A DNA stretch of 64,000 nt from an uncultured Formosa sp. (GTDB lineage: Bacteria > Bacteroidota > Bacteroidia > Flavobacteriales > Flavobacteriaceae): NCBI RefSeq assembly GCF_947500765.1, contig NZ_CANMTH010000001.1, positions 659,239 through 723,238 on the forward strand, written 5' to 3'. The position numbers were made by a program, and so were the translations under genes. Of the stretch, positions 47,755-57,116 are shown piece after piece (positions within the stretch are counted from its first letter, which is position 1; the number at the start of each line of letters is the position of its first letter). Below the pieces are notes generated by a model. It worked only from the letters and a program-made list of their open reading frames with translations, was not told the DNA's origin and made no database searches.

Positions 47755-48672
47755 ATGCTCTTTTCGTCTGCAACCCCAAATATTAATAATCAGTTAGTCC
47801 ACTTAGGTACCGATTATAATATTAGTCTTTCTATTAAGCGGGAAGACACGATTCATCCGTTTGTTAGTGGTAATAAATACAGAAAACTTCATTATAATAT
47901 TTTAAAAGCAAAAGAAGAAGAACATACCACATTGTTAACTTTTGGAGGTGCATTCTCAAATCATATAGCAGCTGTTGCTTACGCGGGGCAAATGTCAGGC
48001 TTTAAAACTATAGGTATTATTCGCGGTGAAGAATTAGCTTTAGAAACGAATTTAAATCCTACGCTTAAATTTGCTGCAGCTTGTGGCATGACCTTTAAAT
48101 ATGTAACGCGAACAGATTTTAGACTCAAAGAAACTCCGGAATTTATACAAGGCTTACAGGATGTTTTTGGCGATTTTTATTTAATCCCAGAAGGTGGTAC
48201 TAATAGCTTAGCAGTACAAGGATGTGAGCATATTTTAACACCCAAAGATTCTAGTTTTGATTATGTATGTTGTGCCGTAGGTACAGGAGGTACTATTTCT
48301 GGACTTATAAATAGCAGTACATCAAATCAAACCATTTTAGGATTTCCTGCATTAAAAGGTGATTTTTTACAACACAATATTAGTAAATTTGTAACCAAAA
48401 CCAATTGGAAGTTGATAACGGATTATCATTTTGGAGGTTATGCAAAAATAAATTCTAATTTAATTCAGTTTATTAACTCTTTTAAATCGCAACATGGTAT
48501 TCCTTTAGATCCAGTATATACCGGAAAAGTAATGTTTGGTATTATGGATTTAATAACGTCAGGATATTTTCCTGACCAGTCTAAAATTTTAGTTATACAT
48601 ACAGGAGGTTTACAAGGTGTAGAAGGTATGAATACCCAATTAAAGAAAAAGAAAATGCCTCTAATTACATAA
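47755..48672 (+). CDS. PLP-dependent ACC deaminase / D-cysteine desulfhydrase family
   Basis: Cytoplasmic fold-type II PLP enzyme of 305 residues. The PLP lysine lies in FVSGNKYRKLHYNI (near residue 44), followed by LTFGGAFSNHIAAVAYAG, which binds the substrate carboxylate, and CAVGTGGTISGL, which binds the cofactor phosphate. Length is slightly short of typical ACC deaminases (about 338). Whether it acts on 1-aminocyclopropane-1-carboxylate or D-cysteine cannot be decided; D-cysteine desulfhydrase is more usual in marine Bacteroidota. First gene of an operon with the LysM glucosaminidase (4-base gap) and hemL. Confidence 0.88.
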   Translation: MLFSSATPNINNQLVHLGTDYNISLSIKREDTIHPFVSGNKYRKLHYNILKAKEEEHTTLLTFGGAFSNHIAAVAYAGQMSGFKTIGIIRGEELALETNLNPTLKFAAACGMTFKYVTRTDFRLKETPEFIQGLQDVFGDFYLIPEGGTNSLAVQGCEHILTPKDSSFDYVCCAVGTGGTISGLINSSTSNQTILGFPALKGDFLQHNISKFVTKTNWKLITDYHFGGYAKINSNLIQFINSFKSQHGIPLDPVYTGKVMFGIMDLITSGYFPDQSKILVIHTGGLQGVEGMNTQLKKKKMPLIT

Positions 48673-48676
48673 ATAT

Positions 48677-49492
48677 ATGAAACAAATAGTTGTCCTTTTA
48701 TTAGTAATGAGTGTGTTGGTTAGTTGTGGTTCTCGAAAGCGAAAAACATCGTCTTCATCAAAACAACATACAGAATATTTAAAAAGTAGAAAATTTCGTC
48801 ATCAGAAAACCGAGAGTAAAACGGCAGATGTTCCTGAAGAAACAGAAGAAGAAGTTGTCCATTTAGTGATAACTAATACTTCAGAATATATTCAAGTATT
48901 TGGTCCTATTGCGGTTGAAGAAATGAATTTTTATCATATTCCTGCAAGTATTACTTTGGCCCAAGGCATTTTAGAATCAGGTTCTGGTCAAGGAAGGTTA
49001 GCTGTAGAAGCCAATAATCATTTTGGAATTAAATGTCATGATTGGACAGGTGCAAGTATTCATCACGACGACGATGAAGATCAAGAATGTTTCAGAAAAT
49101 ATAAAGACGCCAAGTATTCGTATCGCGATCACTCCTTATTTTTAAGCGAAAGAAAGCGTTATGCTGGTTTATTCGAATTAGATATAGACGATTATAAAGG
49201 GTGGGCAAAAGGGCTTCGTGCTGCTGGTTATGCTACAGATAGAAAATATCCTGAAAAATTAATAGCACTAATAGAACGTTATAAACTGTACAACTACGAT
49301 AATGGAAGTGTAGTAAATACACCAACGCGTGTTCAGTCTAGATCCAGTCAAGATGTGCATTATGTGGTTAAGGGAGATACATTGTATTCGATCTCTAAAC
49401 GCTATAATATTTCGGTACAAGAACTTCAAAAAATAAACGGATTAAGGGACACTAACCTTTCTATCGGACAAGAATTGCTAGTCAAGTCCTAA
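48677..49492 (+). CDS. LysM-containing glucosaminidase lipoprotein
   Basis: Peptidoglycan hydrolase, 271 residues. Lipoprotein signal ends at Cys17 (LVSC). A basic, Ser-rich linker leads to the glucosaminidase domain (residues 70-205) with [34 protein letters not shown]; the Glu of LESGSG is the expected catalytic residue. A LysM domain at 224-270 ([29 protein letters not shown]) binds peptidoglycan. The FlgJ-like catalytic part is common in Bacteroidota. Sandwiched between a PLP enzyme and hemL in one transcript. Confidence 0.94.
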   Translation: MKQIVVLLLVMSVLVSCGSRKRKTSSSSKQHTEYLKSRKFRHQKTESKTADVPEETEEEVVHLVITNTSEYIQVFGPIAVEEMNFYHIPASITLAQGILESGSGQGRLAVEANNHFGIKCHDWTGASIHHDDDEDQECFRKYKDAKYSYRDHSLFLSERKRYAGLFELDIDDYKGWAKGLRAAGYATDRKYPEKLIALIERYKLYNYDNGSVVNTPTRVQSRSSQDVHYVVKGDTLYSISKRYNISVQELQKINGLRDTNLSIGQELLVKS

Positions 49493-49508
49493 ATACAAAA
49501 TTAATATA

Positions 49509-50801
49509 ATGAAATATACAAGAAGTAGTGCATTATTTGCTGATGCAGAGCAAGTTATTCCTGGTGGAGTAAACTCGCCAGTTCGTGCTTTTAAAGCAGT
49601 AGGAGGGACTCCTATTTTTATAAAAGAAGCTAAAGGTGCGTATTTAACTGATGAGGATAACAATACATTTATAGATTATATAAATTCTTGGGGACCTATG
49701 ATTTTAGGTCATGCCTATCCTCCTGTTGTCGATGCTATTATTGAAAAAGCAAAATTAGGAACATCGTTTGGTGCGCCTACAGAAATTGAAACAGAAATTG
49801 CCGCTTTGGCAGTATCTATGGTACCTAATATTGATAAAATACGCTTTGTAAATTCAGGAACGGAAGCTTGTATGAGTGCCGTTCGATTAGCAAGAGGATA
49901 TACAGGAAAAGAAAAAATAATAAAATTTGCGGGATGTTATCACGGCCATAGTGATTCGTTTTTAATACAAGCCGGAAGTGGCGCTATGACCTTTGGAAGT
50001 CCAAATAGTCCAGGTGTTACCGCAGGTACGGCTCAAGACACATTGTTGGCAAAATATAACGATATCAATCACGTAAAATCTATTATAGAAGCAAATCCTA
50101 ATGATATTGCTTGTATTATTTTAGAACCAGTTGCTGGAAATATGGGATGTGTACCACCACAAGCTAATTTTCTTGAAGAACTGAGATTACTTTGCGATGC
50201 TAATAATATTCTTTTGGTTTTTGATGAGGTCATGACTGGTTTCAGATTGGCTAGAGGAGGAGCTCAAGAATTATTTAATGTAAAAGCAGATATTGTTTGC
50301 TTTGGAAAAGTAATTGGAGGCGGATTGCCAGTAGGTGCTTTTGCCGCACGTGAAGAGATTATGAATTATCTTGCGCCTTTAGGACCAGTATATCAGGCAG
50401 GAACTTTAAGTGGAAATCCATTAGCGATGGCTGCTGGTTTAGCGATGTTAAAAGCATTAGAAAAAGATACTCAAATTTTTAATCGTTTGGCAGAAAAGAC
50501 TGAATATTTACATAAAGGCATTACAAAAGTATTATCAGATCATAAAATAGGGCATACTATAAATCGTGTAGGCTCTATGATTTCTGTGCATTTTACTGAA
50601 ACTCCTGTAGTCGATTTTGAAACATCTGCTTTAGGGAATAACGAGAATTTTAAAACTTTTTTCAATGGCATGTTAGAGCAAGGTGTTTATATTGCACCAA
50701 GTGCTTTTGAAACGTGGTTTATTACAGATGCTTTAACCTATGCAGATTTAGATGCAACCATAAATGCAGTACATAAAGTAGCACCGACTTTAGATAAATA
50801 A
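49509..50801 (+). CDS. hemL: glutamate-1-semialdehyde 2,1-aminomutase
   Basis: Makes 5-aminolevulinate from glutamate-1-semialdehyde, the first committed tetrapyrrole step after glutamyl-tRNA reductase. The PLP lysine is Lys267 in [16 protein letters not shown]. Other hallmarks are [11 protein letters not shown] near the N-terminus, [18 protein letters not shown], and CYHGHSD. Length 430 matches E. coli HemL (426). Starts 16 bases after the glucosaminidase stop; a strong terminator follows. Confidence 0.97.
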   Translation: MKYTRSSALFADAEQVIPGGVNSPVRAFKAVGGTPIFIKEAKGAYLTDEDNNTFIDYINSWGPMILGHAYPPVVDAIIEKAKLGTSFGAPTEIETEIAALAVSMVPNIDKIRFVNSGTEACMSAVRLARGYTGKEKIIKFAGCYHGHSDSFLIQAGSGAMTFGSPNSPGVTAGTAQDTLLAKYNDINHVKSIIEANPNDIACIILEPVAGNMGCVPPQANFLEELRLLCDANNILLVFDEVMTGFRLARGGAQELFNVKADIVCFGKVIGGGLPVGAFAAREEIMNYLAPLGPVYQAGTLSGNPLAMAAGLAMLKALEKDTQIFNRLAEKTEYLHKGITKVLSDHKIGHTINRVGSMISVHFTETPVVDFETSALGNNENFKTFFNGMLEQGVYIAPSAFETWFITDALTYADLDATINAVHKVAPTLDK

Positions 50802-50865
50802 TATAACTATTATCACTCTATGTTATAATAATTCAAATGAATTATAATTTGAGTGCTATATAAAT

Positions 50866-50899
50866 AAAAACGGCAAACCAATTTAGGTTTGCCGTTTTT
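50866..50899. terminator. bidirectional terminator after hemL
   Basis: AAAAACGGCAAACC (50866-50879) pairs exactly with GGTTTGCCGTTTTT (50886-50899). It lies between convergent hemL (+) and the Spy-like gene (-). Confidence 0.94.
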
Positions 50900-50921
50900 A
50901 TTTGAATTGAAACAACGTCTA

Positions 50922-51401
50922 TTATCCGCGTCTTTCATTATCATTACGGTCATTTTCTTTTTTACCACCTCTATCTTTTCTACCATTTGGACGATTTTCC
51001 ATATTTTTTATCCACGCTGTATATTGTTCGCTTTTTAAAATGCTTTTCATTTTAGTTTTCATTATAATCTGGTTGTCTAAGCGCGCAATCATGTTGTCGT
51101 AACGTTCTTGTTGAGTCGGTTTTACTCCCGATTCTTTAGCTTTTTTAAAGGCTTCACGATTTGCTTGTTTTTCTTTTTCCTGATTTAAAGTTAAGTTATA
51201 GACTTCTTTTTGTTGAGAACTAGTAAGGTCTAAACTTAAAACCATTTTTTTAGTTTGAATTGTGGCTTGTTGTTCTGGAGTAAAATCAGAACCTGGCATA
51301 CGCATTTCTTTTTTGTCTTGTCTATTGTTGTCTCCTCTTTTTTCTTGTGCCATAGCATTTAAAGAAATAAATGCTAAAGCTAAAATCATTATTTTTTTCA
51401 T
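50922..51401 (-). CDS. exported Spy/CpxP-like helical protein
   Basis: 159-residue periplasmic protein. Signal peptide ends near residue 18 (AMAQ). Two LTxxQ-type motifs (FTPEQQATIQTKK and LDLTSSQQKEVYNLT) and long charged helices resemble the Spy/CpxP fold or DUF4890 proteins. The Lys/Arg/Asp/Gly-rich tail (GRKDRGGKKENDRNDNERRG) looks disordered. A chaperone-like or stress role is possible but not shown. Single gene, with the hemL terminator at its 3' side. Confidence 0.8.
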   Translation of the reverse strand: MKKIMILALAFISLNAMAQEKRGDNNRQDKKEMRMPGSDFTPEQQATIQTKKMVLSLDLTSSQQKEVYNLTLNQEKEKQANREAFKKAKESGVKPTQQERYDNMIARLDNQIIMKTKMKSILKSEQYTAWIKNMENRPNGRKDRGGKKENDRNDNERRG

Positions 51402-51514
51402 GATAATTATGTTTTAAATTATACCTCTATGACCAGTAGATTTTTAAAAGGTTTAATATTAAAACTTATTTTAACAACGTATTAACGCGTAGAGAGATTA
51501 GCAAGAGGAGTTTA

Positions 51515-52441
51515 TTAAGGTCTTAATTGGTACGTTCCGACTAACAAACCGTGGTCAGAATTGTTATTAAATTCTTTATGTAAAATTATGGGTTGCCATG
51601 TTTTAGAAATCCAAATATGATCTATTTCTAATATAGGAAAAAGACTAGGCCAAGTGGCGGTAAAGCCATTGTTGTATTTGTGAAAACTTTCAAAATTTGA
51701 CTTGAAAGTTTTAAAGAATAAACTTTCGTAAGGCGTATTAAAATCACCTACTATAAAATCAATGTTTTCAGATTTTACAAGAGATTTTATACTTTCAAAT
51801 TCGGCTTTTTTAGATAAAGCTGGGTTTGCAAATAAATCGTTAATAAGAATTTTAAATTGTGTATTGTTAATAGTAACAGTAACGAAATTGTTTTTAGATC
51901 CTCTAGAAATTTTCTTATATACCACCGTGTTTATTTCTCCTTTAACAGCAATCATCATTTCTCCTTCTAATTGTTGTATGTTATATAAAGGGTGCTGTTT
52001 TTTAAAGGCAGAGAGATCATCTTCAGAGATGTTTTTTGCTTCAACAAAGGCTAAAATTTCAGGACGGTAAGCCTTTATTTTTTTAGAAATATCTTCTAAG
52101 GGTAAGTTTTTAGGACGTGAAATATTCCAAAATAATATGGATTTTGTATTTATAGAAGCAGTATTAACTGTAATATCGTCGGTTTTATAATGGTAATTAT
52201 TGTACCAATACACACCTAGTAAACAGTTAATAGCTAATATGGATATAAGTAGAGCCTTGTGTTTGTATAAAAACAAGGCAACTACAATACCGTAAATAAT
52301 AATAACAAGTAATGAGCAAGCATTAAAAATAAACACAAAAGGTTGTAGCCTATCTTTTATTACAAAATGTATAAGCAACAAAAAAGCATACCAAAAAAGA
52401 ATGTATGCTTTTGTTTTGTATTTAAAAAGGAGTTGAATCAT
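51515..52441 (-). CDS. membrane-bound endonuclease/exonuclease/phosphatase family protein
   Basis: 308 residues. Three hydrophobic helices occupy residues 10-85. The extracytoplasmic EEP domain follows with the catalytic landmarks ILAFVEAK (Glu, metal), IVGDFNTP (Asp and Asn), LEIDHIWIS (Asp) and NNNSDHGLLVG (Asp-His pair). The first EEP block (usually N near the domain start) appears as LFWNISR. Substrate could be DNA, a phospholipid or a phosphorylated sugar; sequence does not tell. It starts 6 bases after the lysS stop, so it is in the lysS transcript. Confidence 0.87.
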   Translation of the reverse strand: MIQLLFKYKTKAYILFWYAFLLLIHFVIKDRLQPFVFIFNACSLLVIIIYGIVVALFLYKHKALLISILAINCLLGVYWYNNYHYKTDDITVNTASINTKSILFWNISRPKNLPLEDISKKIKAYRPEILAFVEAKNISEDDLSAFKKQHPLYNIQQLEGEMMIAVKGEINTVVYKKISRGSKNNFVTVTINNTQFKILINDLFANPALSKKAEFESIKSLVKSENIDFIVGDFNTPYESLFFKTFKSNFESFHKYNNGFTATWPSLFPILEIDHIWISKTWQPIILHKEFNNNSDHGLLVGTYQLRP

Positions 52442-52447
52442 GCTTTT

Positions 52448-54145
52448 TTATTCATTTAGCGTGACAAACAAACCGTCGTCTGTTTTATCTACTTTGGCTA
52501 CGCCTAATTTTGTTAATCCTTTTATGGTTTTGTCCCACTTTTTATTACTTAGTTGAGATTCTGATTTTAATGCATTTAATTCTATAGGTGAATTTGTTTT
52601 TAGAATATTAAAAACAGTTTTCTCGTCTTCAGACATGTCTACTTGTTTTTTCTCAGGTCTCATTTGAGGGAAAAACAATACTTCTTGAATAGATTGATTG
52701 TTGGTTAAAAACATAATTAAACGATCCATTCCAATTCCCATTCCAGATGTTGGAGGCATACCATATTCTAGAGCACGTAAAAAGTCATGATCTATAAACT
52801 CAGTTGCTTCATCGTCTCCTTTTTGAGCTAATTTTAATTGATGCTCGAAACGTTCGCGTTGGTCTATAGGGTCGTTTAATTCAGAATAAGCATTTGCAAT
52901 TTCTTTTCCACAAACCATTAATTCAAAACGTTCAGTTAATTCTGGGTTATCTCTGTGTTCTTTACAAAGCGGGCTCATCTCTTTAGGGTAATCTGTAATA
53001 TAAGTTGGCTGGATGTAGTTGCCTTCACATTTTTCACCAAAAATTTCATCGATTAATTTTCCTTTACCCATAGTTTCATCAACTTGGATACCTAAGCCTT
53101 TAGCGGCTTCACGTATTTCTGCTTCTGTTTTACCAGTAATATCAAATCCTGTAAAATGTTTAATAGAATCGGCCATGGTTACACGAGCATAAGGTGCTTT
53201 AAAGTCTATTTCGTGTTCTCCGAATTTTGCTTTTGTAGTACCATTTACAGCAATTGCACAATGTTCTAATAGTTTTTCACAGAAATCCATCATCCAATTG
53301 TAATCTTTGTACGAGACATAGATTTCCATGGCTGTAAATTCTGGGTTGTGCGTTCTATCCATACCTTCGTTACGGAAGTTTTTAGAAAACTCGTAAACAC
53401 CATCAAAACCACCAACAATTAAACGTTTTAGGTATAACTCGTTAGCAATTCTCATATATAAGGGAATGTCTAAACTGTTGTGGTGTGTAATAAACGGACG
53501 TGCTGCTGCACCACCAGGAATAGGTTGTAAAACAGGAGTTTCTACTTCAAAATATCCAGCGTCGTTAAAGAACCCACGCATGGCATTAAATAATTTTGTA
53601 CGTTTAACAAATACTTCTTTTACATGTGGGTTTACCACTAAATCTGCGTAACGTTGTCTGTAACGTTGTTCAGGATCTGTAAACGCATCGTGTACTTTAC
53701 CTTCAGTATCTACACGCGGTTGAGGTAATGGGCGTAACGATTTACTTAAAATGGTAAAGTCTCTTACCATAATGGTTTTTTCTCCAACTTTGGTTGTGAA
53801 TAATTCACCTTCAATTCCAACAAAATCCCCTATATCTAATAATTTTTTATAGATTGTATTGTACTTGGTTTTATCTTCTCCAGAGCAAATTTCATCACGA
53901 TTAAAATATACTTGTATACGACCTTCACTGTCTTGTACTTCAGCAAAACTTGCATTTCCTTGTATTCTTCGTGACATTAATCGTCCGGCAACTATCACTT
54001 TCTTACCTTCTTCAAAATCTGTCTTAACCTGTTTACTTGTGTGTGTTAACGGATAAAGATTTGCTGGATAAGGATTAATTCCTAACTCACGAAGTTTGCT
54101 AAGCTTTTCTCTTCTTACGATTTCTTGCTCTGATAATTGCGACAT
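52448..54145 (-). CDS. lysS: lysine--tRNA ligase, class II
   Basis: Charges tRNA-Lys. The OB-fold anticodon-binding domain spans residues about 40-150 (VIVAGRLMSRRIQGNASFAEVQDSEGRIQVY). The class II core shows motif 2 FRNEGMDRTHNPEFT and motif 3 GMGIGMDRLIMFL. Normal LysRS would end near FFPQMRPE (about residue 497); here a further ~65 residues form a Lys-rich, helix-turn-helix-like extension (VFNILKTNSPIELNALKSESQLSNKKWDK and onward). Longer LysRS of this kind are usual in Flavobacteria. It has its own promoter and shares a transcript with the EEP gene. Confidence 0.97.
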   Translation of the reverse strand: MSQLSEQEIVRREKLSKLRELGINPYPANLYPLTHTSKQVKTDFEEGKKVIVAGRLMSRRIQGNASFAEVQDSEGRIQVYFNRDEICSGEDKTKYNTIYKKLLDIGDFVGIEGELFTTKVGEKTIMVRDFTILSKSLRPLPQPRVDTEGKVHDAFTDPEQRYRQRYADLVVNPHVKEVFVKRTKLFNAMRGFFNDAGYFEVETPVLQPIPGGAAARPFITHHNSLDIPLYMRIANELYLKRLIVGGFDGVYEFSKNFRNEGMDRTHNPEFTAMEIYVSYKDYNWMMDFCEKLLEHCAIAVNGTTKAKFGEHEIDFKAPYARVTMADSIKHFTGFDITGKTEAEIREAAKGLGIQVDETMGKGKLIDEIFGEKCEGNYIQPTYITDYPKEMSPLCKEHRDNPELTERFELMVCGKEIANAYSELNDPIDQRERFEHQLKLAQKGDDEATEFIDHDFLRALEYGMPPTSGMGIGMDRLIMFLTNNQSIQEVLFFPQMRPEKKQVDMSEDEKTVFNILKTNSPIELNALKSESQLSNKKWDKTIKGLTKLGVAKVDKTDDGLFVTLNE

Positions 54146-54177
54146 ACTAGTAGTGTTCTATTTAATATTTTAACTGA

Positions 54178-54208
54178 CAAAGATAATTACTATTGGTTAG
54201 TATATCAA
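54178..54208 (-). promoter_or_regulatory. lysS promoter
   Basis: Minus strand: TTG (54208-54206), 20-base spacer, TATCTTTG (54185-54178), 33 bases before the lysS start. Fits TTG-N17-23-TAnnTTTG. Confidence 0.66.
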
Positions 54209-54309
54209 TATATATTATCGAAAAACAAAATAGATTTTTAGAGGTGTAACAATTGCTTTTTTGTAGCGTCTTATTTATACATAATCAATCTTAAAAAAAA
54301 TCAATCATA

Positions 54310-54468
54310 ATGAGTATCTGGAGAGTAATCCTTTCAATTATATGTCCGCCATTAGCTGTTATAGGTAAAGGCTGCGGATCTGTTCTAATCGTTTTTTTAT
54401 TATGGCTTTGTGGCTGGGTGCCAGGTGTAATTGCCGCTTTAGTCATTTTAAATAATCCAAAACGATAA
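54310..54468 (+). CDS. YqaE/Pmp3 family small membrane protein
   Basis: 52 residues, MSIWRVILSIICPPLAVIGKG to the end NNPKR. The Pmp3/YqaE (UPF0057) pattern is clear: two hydrophobic helices (residues 5-18 and 23-46), the ICPPLAV motif in the first and CGWVPGVIAALVIL in the second. Members sit in the inner membrane and are linked to salt, cold or membrane stress in other organisms. No -7 element is evident upstream. It occupies the otherwise empty 454-base space between lysS and the next gene. Confidence 0.9.
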   Translation: MSIWRVILSIICPPLAVIGKGCGSVLIVFLLWLCGWVPGVIAALVILNNPKR

Positions 54469-54565
54469 TATAAGTTCTGTTTTATACACTTCCCTGAATA
54501 CCGTGATTTTACTCTTTAAAGGTGTCTTAAGGTTAAATTGAGGCTACTTTTTATATATAAGTAAG

Positions 54566-54573
54566 TATATTTG
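54566..54573 (+). promoter_or_regulatory. -7 element TATATTTG of the 54600 lipoprotein-lipB pair
   Basis: Matches TAnnTTTG plus CA, 27 bases before the start codon. Confidence 0.6.
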
Positions 54574-54599
54574 CAACAGTTAATAAATGAATTCAACCT

Positions 54600-55346
54600 A
54601 TGAAAAAAATCTATGTGTTAAGCGTTTGTATTATGCTACTTTTATTGAGTAGTTGTAAATTTTCTGAAACGATTCATGTTACAGATGATGGTAGCGGAAC
54701 GATGTCTTTTTCTTTTGATGGCTCTCAGTTTATGGAAATGGGAGGAGATAACTTAGGAGAATCTGAAGAAAAAACGTTAGATTCTATAATTGTATTTAAA
54801 GATTTTTTAGAAGCAAAAAAAGATAGTATCGCTACACTTCCAAAAGAAGAGCAAGAGCAACTTAAAGCTTTAGAACGTTTTAAAATGCATATGTTAATGG
54901 ACCCCAATACCAAAAAAATGGTAATTGATGTTAATACCGATTTTGATGATGTTAACGAACTTGAAGATATGTTTAAAGTGTTAAATAAAGCAAATGAACT
55001 AAAGGAAACAAATGAAGTACAACAAACAAGCCCGTTAGCACAAATGGGAACTACGGAATCTAGTGAGGTACATTATACTTATAATGGAAAAGTGTTTAAA
55101 CGTATTGTAAAGGTTACAAATCCTGAACTTTTAGAGGCAACAAAAGATAGTTTGGCAGATGCAGAAATGATACTTGCAGCTTCAACATATACTTTAAATT
55201 ACCATTTTCCGAAGAAAATTAAATCGGTATCGTTAGAAAATGCCATGTTTAGTCAAGATCACAAGAGTTTTTCTGCAGAACTTAGCTTTAAGGACTATTT
55301 AACAGATCCTGAAAGTTTGAATGTAGAAGTTATATTAGAAGATTAA
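54600..55346 (+). CDS. lipoprotein of unknown function, 248 residues
   Basis: Lipoprotein signal ending at Cys19 (LSSC). The body begins KFSETIHVTDDGSGTMSFSFDGS and is rich in Asp, Glu and Lys, with predicted helices in the middle (residues 60-150) and a beta-rich end (YTLNYHFPKKIKSVSL). The start resembles proteins in which a conserved ETIxVxxDGSG strand follows the lipid Cys, but I do not recognise a named family. The lipB start is 5 bases after its stop, so they are co-transcribed. Confidence 0.82.
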   Translation: MKKIYVLSVCIMLLLLSSCKFSETIHVTDDGSGTMSFSFDGSQFMEMGGDNLGESEEKTLDSIIVFKDFLEAKKDSIATLPKEEQEQLKALERFKMHMLMDPNTKKMVIDVNTDFDDVNELEDMFKVLNKANELKETNEVQQTSPLAQMGTTESSEVHYTYNGKVFKRIVKVTNPELLEATKDSLADAEMILAASTYTLNYHFPKKIKSVSLENAMFSQDHKSFSAELSFKDYLTDPESLNVEVILED

Positions 55347-55351
55347 TTACT

Positions 55352-56056
55352 TTGAATAAAAAAATAAAATTACAAGACTTAGGTTTACGAGATTATAAGG
55401 ATACTTGGGATTACCAAGAGGAATTATTTAAACAAATAGTAGATCTTAAAATTCAGAACAGAAGAGAGAATACAACTATTCCAACACCTAATTACTTTCT
55501 GTTTGTAGAGCACCCACATGTATATACTTTGGGTAAAAGCGGACATATGTCTAATATGTTACTAAACGAAGAGCAGTTAAAAGAAAAAGGGGCAACGTTT
55601 TACAAAATTAATCGCGGTGGTGATATTACTTATCACGGTCCTGGTCAAATTGTAGGTTATCCTATTTTAGATTTAGATAATTTCTTTACAGATATACACA
55701 AGTATCTTCGTTTTTTAGAAGAAGTTATTATTCTAACGTTAAAAGAATACGGATTAGAAGCAGAGCGTAGTCCTGGAGAAACCGGAGTTTGGTTAGATGT
55801 AGGAACGCCGTTTGCTAGAAAAATTTGTGCCATGGGTGTACGCGCTAGTCGTTGGGTAACCATGCATGGTTTTGCTTTAAATGTGAATGCTAATTTAGGC
55901 TATTTTGATAATATTATTCCTTGTGGTATTCGTGGTAAGGCGGTAACCTCTCTTAATGTAGAATTGGGAGTAAAAGAAGTTAATGAAGTTGAAGTAAGAG
56001 CTAAACTTCAGAAACATTTTAGTGAATGTTTCGAGTCGGAATTTGTCTTAGAGTAA
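55352..56056 (+). CDS. lipB: lipoyl(octanoyl) transferase LipB
   Basis: Transfers octanoyl groups from ACP to lipoyl domains in lipoate synthesis. Family hallmarks: NRGGDITYHGPGQIVGYPI and the catalytic Cys in IPCGIRGKAVTSL with the Lys after it, plus CAMGVRASRWVTMHGFALNV. The start codon is TTG at 55352: the conserved region begins within eight residues of it (LQDLGLRDY) and the next in-frame Met lies far inside the protein, so the TTG is required. Length 234 is normal. Starts 5 bases after the lipoprotein gene. Confidence 0.96.
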   Translation: MNKKIKLQDLGLRDYKDTWDYQEELFKQIVDLKIQNRRENTTIPTPNYFLFVEHPHVYTLGKSGHMSNMLLNEEQLKEKGATFYKINRGGDITYHGPGQIVGYPILDLDNFFTDIHKYLRFLEEVIILTLKEYGLEAERSPGETGVWLDVGTPFARKICAMGVRASRWVTMHGFALNVNANLGYFDNIIPCGIRGKAVTSLNVELGVKEVNEVEVRAKLQKHFSECFESEFVLE

Positions 56057-56065
56057 ATATATACG

Positions 56066-56257
56066 CTATTCTTTAACGGTCTTACTTTTTGTTAAAAAAG
56101 CAATGGATGTAAATATTACGAAAAGTATTACTTTTCCAATTAAGTATCCGTAACCATATTCTGTTAATCGGTCTAAGTCTGTTGCTACAATTTGCACAAT
56201 ATTAATACCTAATAGAAGAGCAATGATTAAAGAAATATAGAATACTATTTTTTTCAT
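56066..56257 (-). CDS. small two-helix membrane protein, 63 residues
   Basis: MKKIVFYISLIIALLLGINIVQIVAT at the start and YLIGKVILFVIFTSIAFLT near the end form two membrane helices. Typical MKK start and good length; the stop lies 9 bases from the convergent lipB stop. I do not recognise a family. It lies 61 bases downstream of the Bor-like gene, beyond a terminator. Confidence 0.65.
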   Translation of the reverse strand: MKKIVFYISLIIALLLGINIVQIVATDLDRLTEYGYGYLIGKVILFVIFTSIAFLTKSKTVKE

Positions 56258-56270
56258 TATTAAAAATATT

Positions 56271-56305
56271 AAAAAGCGAGGTTGTTACTAACAACCTCGC
56301 TTTTT
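56271..56305 (-). terminator. terminator of the Bor-like lipoprotein gene
   Basis: AAAAGCGAGGTTGTT (56272-56286) pairs perfectly with AACAACCTCGCTTTT (56290-56304) around a three-base loop; A and T runs on both sides. It also separates the Bor-like and small membrane protein genes. Confidence 0.92.
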
Positions 56306-56318
56306 TAGTTAAAAAAAA

Positions 56319-56615
56319 CTATTTTGTAACTGTAGTCATTGTTGGTGTGTAGATACCAAAAGTAAGAGCAGCAACTAAACCGTTAACAAACGTTTGTTGA
56401 GTGTTTACAGTATAATCTGTAGCTCCACCTGCCATTTCTTTAGCATCTGAAACTCCAACTGGTGCTAAACCGTAAATCACATAATGATTCCATTCTTTGG
56501 TTTGAGAGTTTCCTTGTGCTCCTGCTCCTACAACAGTTGTGTAAGAATAACAAGATGTTAATAACATTGATGATGCAAATACTACAGTCATCATTTTCAT
56601 TGTTTTTTTAAACAT
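56319..56615 (-). CDS. Bor family lipoprotein
   Basis: 98-residue envelope lipoprotein. The signal peptide ends at Cys22 (LLTSC). The Bor-like core is seen as TTVVGAGAQGNSQTKEWNHYVIYGLAPVG and the C-terminal FVNGLVAALTFGIYTPT, which is a hydrophobic segment shared with phage lambda Bor (serum resistance lipoprotein). In free-living Bacteroidota the role is unknown. Single gene with a strong terminator. Confidence 0.85.
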   Translation of the reverse strand: MFKKTMKMMTVVFASSMLLTSCYSYTTVVGAGAQGNSQTKEWNHYVIYGLAPVGVSDAKEMAGGATDYTVNTQQTFVNGLVAALTFGIYTPTMTTVTK

Positions 56616-56713
56616 GGTTTTTAAGTTTTAGTTGTTGTACATTAATTTATAATACTCAAGTATTGAGTTCTTTTTTAGTATAATAGTAACAGTGTTACCA
56701 TACTATCTTTAAT

Positions 56714-57028
56714 TTATCTTGCCAATAATTTTTTAGACACTTTATAAGTCGCAGCATACTGCAATCCTTCTTGCTCGCGTTTTAAGTGGCTAAATTCTCT
56801 ATTATACCAGTTTACATCGGTCGCTTTTTTTCTAAACGTTTCGTGGTTTATGGTCTTAAAGGCTTCACCATCTAATGTGGTTTTAATCTCGTATACAGCA
56901 ATTCCGAAATGCTCACATTGTTTTAAAACTTCAGAAAAATCTTCCTCAGAGAAATAACTATCATTGTTTTCTTCATTCTTTTGTAATCCTGTAAATACAC
57001 TTTTTTCTAAAAATTCTTCTTGTGTCAT
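56714..57028 (-). CDS. hypothetical protein, 104 residues
   Basis: A soluble acidic-to-basic protein without signal peptide or membrane segment. The N-half is Glu-rich (EEFLEKSVFTGLQKNEENND), the C-half basic (TYKVSKKLLAR). VLKQCEHFGIAVYEIKTTLDGEAF looks like an alpha-beta unit. I do not recognise a family. Lies 88 bases after the nucleoid-associated protein gene on the same strand, so could be in the same transcript. Confidence 0.72.
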   Translation of the reverse strand: MTQEEFLEKSVFTGLQKNEENNDSYFSEEDFSEVLKQCEHFGIAVYEIKTTLDGEAFKTINHETFRKKATDVNWYNREFSHLKREQEGLQYAATYKVSKKLLAR

Positions 57029-57116
57029 TTCCTTTGGGTTTTAGTATCTTATTTAATTCAATACAGAAATACTGCGTTTAATCTATCTTCCTGTGTTTTA
57101 TTTATGTTTAACTTTA

